Part shown: positions 63,952-64,000 of the stretch, one piece after another | How the letters are laid out: each line of letters starts with the position of its first letter | How positions within the stretch are numbered: position 1 is the first letter of the stretch | Origin: Acidobacteriota bacterium | GTDB taxonomy: Bacteria > Acidobacteriota > Vicinamibacteria > Marinacidobacterales > Marinacidobacteraceae | Direction: 5' to 3' | Assembly (NCBI GenBank): GCA_022826825.1 | Contig: JAJDUD010000024.1 | Coordinates: forward strand, 99,084-163,083 | Length of the DNA stretch: 64,000 nt | The notes under the pieces: model-generated | The model's database searches: none | Told to the model about the DNA's origin: nothing | Seen by the model: the letters and a program-made list of their open reading frames with translations, nothing else | Translations under genes and position numbers: made by a program

Positions 63952-64000
63952 GTGCTGCTGGAAAACAAACGAGGACTGATCGTCGGGGTCGCGAACCACC
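63952..64000 (+). CDS. fabI: Enoyl-[acyl-carrier-protein] reductase, first 16 codons only
   Basis: From GTG 63952 the frame reads LLENKRGLIVGVANH to the window edge. This is the distinctive N-terminus of FabI, the NADH-dependent enoyl-ACP reductase of fatty acid synthesis. Only the beginning is present, so the call rests on these residues. Confidence 0.7.
   Translation, partial: MLLENKRGLIVGVANH

Overview
The window is about 70% G+C, densely coded on both strands, and looks like a chromosomal segment of an Acidobacteriota-like bacterium, perhaps of the Thermoanaerobaculia or Vicinamibacteria type. The evidence is the gene content: an Oar-like TonB-dependent receptor with an N-terminal carboxypeptidase-regulatory domain, a GWxTD-domain TPR protein, TPR plus FG-GAP/UnbV (CRTAC1-like) pairs, and many exported peptidases and Tat-exported PLP enzymes. 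I could not run a search, so the taxonomy is inference. I see no rRNA, tRNA, CRISPR array, integrase or transposase.

Layout. 1-9.2 kb: an MDR oxidoreductase cut by the left edge, a HIT protein, ilvB-ilvN-ilvC (branched-chain amino acids), an M14-type peptidase, rpmB, and a Phd/VapC-type toxin-antitoxin pair. 9.3-15 kb: a PD40/CehA-like exported hydrolase followed by a selenium locus. 15-26.4 kb: an M24-like protein, two Tat-exported aminotransferases, DUF2911, a GWxTD protein, murB-murA, and a LigD whose ligase module has lost its catalytic motifs. 26.5-26.8 kb: a strong promoter and a 6S-like structured RNA candidate. 27-43 kb: an S9 peptidase, an aldolase-like PLP protein, a TPR/CRTAC1 pair, an FMN hydroxy-acid oxidase, a binding-protein/HAMP/OFA-transporter operon, a sulfite-oxidase-family protein and a large TonB receptor. 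43-51 kb: a TonB_C-DUF1326 fusion and an operon of TPR, DUF1028, TPR and two CRTAC1 proteins. 51-54 kb: modABC and two small unknown genes. 54.6-64 kb: a three-domain RidA lipoprotein, lysA, membrane proteins including a CPBP protease, an oversized ligA, an amidase and the first codons of fabI.

The most notable region is 11.94-15.03 kb. Two tandem rhodanese-domain genes each carry an in-frame TGA exactly where the catalytic cysteine of the CxxGxR loop belongs. In both, the reading frame continues with the rest of the fold, and a hairpin with the same CCGCG/CGCGG stem sits at the same distance behind the TGA, as expected for bacterial SECIS elements. I read both as selenocysteine proteins, one cytosolic and one a lipoprotein. 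Immediately next to them are a divergent pair matching SenA (EgtB-like selenoneine synthase) and SenB (selenosugar synthase). Together they suggest a selenium locus in which selenorhodaneses may carry or sense selenium for selenoneine metabolism; that functional link is inference.

Dispersed two-hairpin palindromic repeats occupy several gene ends. Copies differ by compensatory base changes, so their RNA or DNA structure appears to be maintained.
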